Positions 11,434-12,262 of a DNA stretch of 12,262 nucleotides are shown here, piece by piece. The translations under genes were made by a program, and so were the position numbers. This DNA is from Nitrospirota bacterium. GTDB lineage: Bacteria; Nitrospirota; JACRHJ01. Positions within the stretch are counted from its first letter, which is position 1; every line of letters begins with the position of its first letter. The notes beneath the pieces are model-generated. The model made no database searches. It saw nothing but the letters and a program-made list of their open reading frames with translations, and was not told the origin of the DNA. Where the stretch lies: contig JAJYGS010000083.1 of the NCBI GenBank assembly GCA_021785055.1, positions 1 through 12,262 on the forward strand, given 5' to 3'.

Positions 11434-12262
11434 CTATCTCCTCCCCTTGATGCGAACGCCTTTCATGAAACCCTCATAATGGCGGGTGATTAAATGGGTC
11501 TCAACCTGGCTTATGGTGTCAAGGGCGACACCGACCACTATTAATAATGATGTCCCGCCGAAATAGAAACTTATGTGAAACGTTCTGTAGAATATGTCCG
11601 GCAACACGCAGACCATGGCGAGGTAAATCGCCCCGCCGAAGGTCACCCTGTTCAAGACCTTGTATATGTAATCGGAGGTGCTCTTTCCGGGCCTTATTCC
11701 CGGAATGAACCCGCCGTATTTCTTCATGTTGTCCGCCACGTCCACGGGATTGAACACGACAGCCGTATAGAAGAAGGCGAAGAATATTATCATCCCGACA
11801 TACAGCGCCGTATAAAGGAGGGCCCCATGGGTCAACTGGTCTTTAAGCCAGGCCAGCCAGGGCGCGTTTGAAAAACCCGCCAGGGTCGCCGGGAACATAA
11901 GTATCGATGATGCAAATATCGGAGGAATAACACCTGACGTATTCAGCTTCAACGGCATGTGCGTATTCTGTCCGCCGGTCATCCTGCCGCCGGTCAGTCT
12001 TTTTGCATACTGAACGGGTATTCTCCTCTGGCCGCGCTCCATGAATATTATGGCCGCGATTACCACGACTATTATAACCAGCATAATCAGAACGGTGAAG
12101 AGCGAAAGCTCGCCCGCCTTGAAGAGCCTGCCGGTTTCTATGACGGCGTTCGGGAGCCTGGATACGATGCCTGCGAATATTATAAGCGATATGCCGTTGC
12201 CGATGCCCCTCTCGGTAATCTGCTCGCCCATCCACATGATAAACGACGTGCCGCAGGTGAGG
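11434..12262 (-). CDS. secY: Preprotein translocase subunit SecY, C-terminal part (5' end outside window)
   Basis: About 275 C-terminal residues of SecY, roughly 60% of the protein. SecY is the channel of the SecYEG translocon in the inner membrane. The frame stays open to the window edge and begins LTCGTSFIMWMGEQITERGIGNGISLIIFAGIV, matching the segment around transmembrane helices 4-5 of the family. After that come hydrophobic segments, the cytoplasmic loop VQYAKRLTGGRMTGGQNTHMPLKLNTSGVIPPIFA, the loop with KKYGGFIPGIRPGKSTSDYI, and a C-terminus ending MKGVRIKGRR. The real start lies beyond position 12262. It heads the group secY-adk-map, the end of a spc-type operon. Confidence 0.97.
   Translation of the reverse strand, partial: LTCGTSFIMWMGEQITERGIGNGISLIIFAGIVSRLPNAVIETGRLFKAGELSLFTVLIMLVIIVVVIAAIIFMERGQRRIPVQYAKRLTGGRMTGGQNTHMPLKLNTSGVIPPIFASSILMFPATLAGFSNAPWLAWLKDQLTHGALLYTALYVGMIIFFAFFYTAVVFNPVDVADNMKKYGGFIPGIRPGKSTSDYIYKVLNRVTFGGAIYLAMVCVLPDIFYRTFHISFYFGGTSLLIVVGVALDTISQVETHLITRHYEGFMKGVRIKGRR

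Overview
The window reads as an ordinary bacterial chromosome segment of moderately high GC, with frequent ATA and AGG codons and TTG/GTG starts alongside ATG. The ribosomal gene order, the zinc-binding forms of S4, L36 and adenylate kinase, the ArnT-like membrane glycosyltransferase and the dispersed repeats fit a Gram-negative lineage of the deltaproteobacterial/Nitrospirota type. No rRNA gene is present, so the taxonomy is inference only.

Layout. (1) 1-725, minus: N-terminal part of a GT39/ArnT-like membrane glycosyltransferase whose best promoter candidate would give a leaderless mRNA. (2) 951-1814, plus: a NYN-domain protein with an apparent C-terminal cold-shock/OB-like domain. (3) 1910-4789, plus: a tightly packed five-gene run made of a ribbon-helix-helix antitoxin, a RelE/ParE-type toxin, hisS, a YfcE-like phosphodiesterase and an HD-domain phosphohydrolase. 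Junctions are TAATG, TAATG, ATGA and TAG-ATG. It is preceded by a good sigma70-type promoter whose -10 lies in two tandem TGTATTACA palindromes, and an intrinsic terminator lies at 5016-5038. (4) 4790-5342: a gene-free stretch with palindromes and two members of a REP-like repeat in inverted orientation; a third member lies at 1842-1881. (5) 5343-6131, plus: a secreted Sel1-repeat protein. (6) 6137-6176: a perfect 17-bp bidirectional terminator. (7) 6188-12262, minus: the 3' part of the spc operon running into the alpha operon, secY(partial)-adk-map-infA-rpmJ-rpsM-rpsK-rpsD-rpoA-rplQ.

How the genes work together. The minus-strand block supplies the translocon, nucleotide-pool maintenance, N-terminal Met removal, translation initiation, ribosomal proteins and RNA polymerase alpha. 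The plus-strand operon puts histidyl-tRNA charging under the same promoter as a toxin-antitoxin pair and two hydrolases.

The points most worth attention are: the toxin-antitoxin module overlapping hisS start-to-stop with a candidate operator; a three-copy repeat family whose 5-bp stems differ by compensatory changes; and two mutually exclusive hairpins in the rpsD leader, one of which hides the Shine-Dalgarno of a TTG-started rpsD. No CRISPR array, phage, transposase or tRNA gene was seen.
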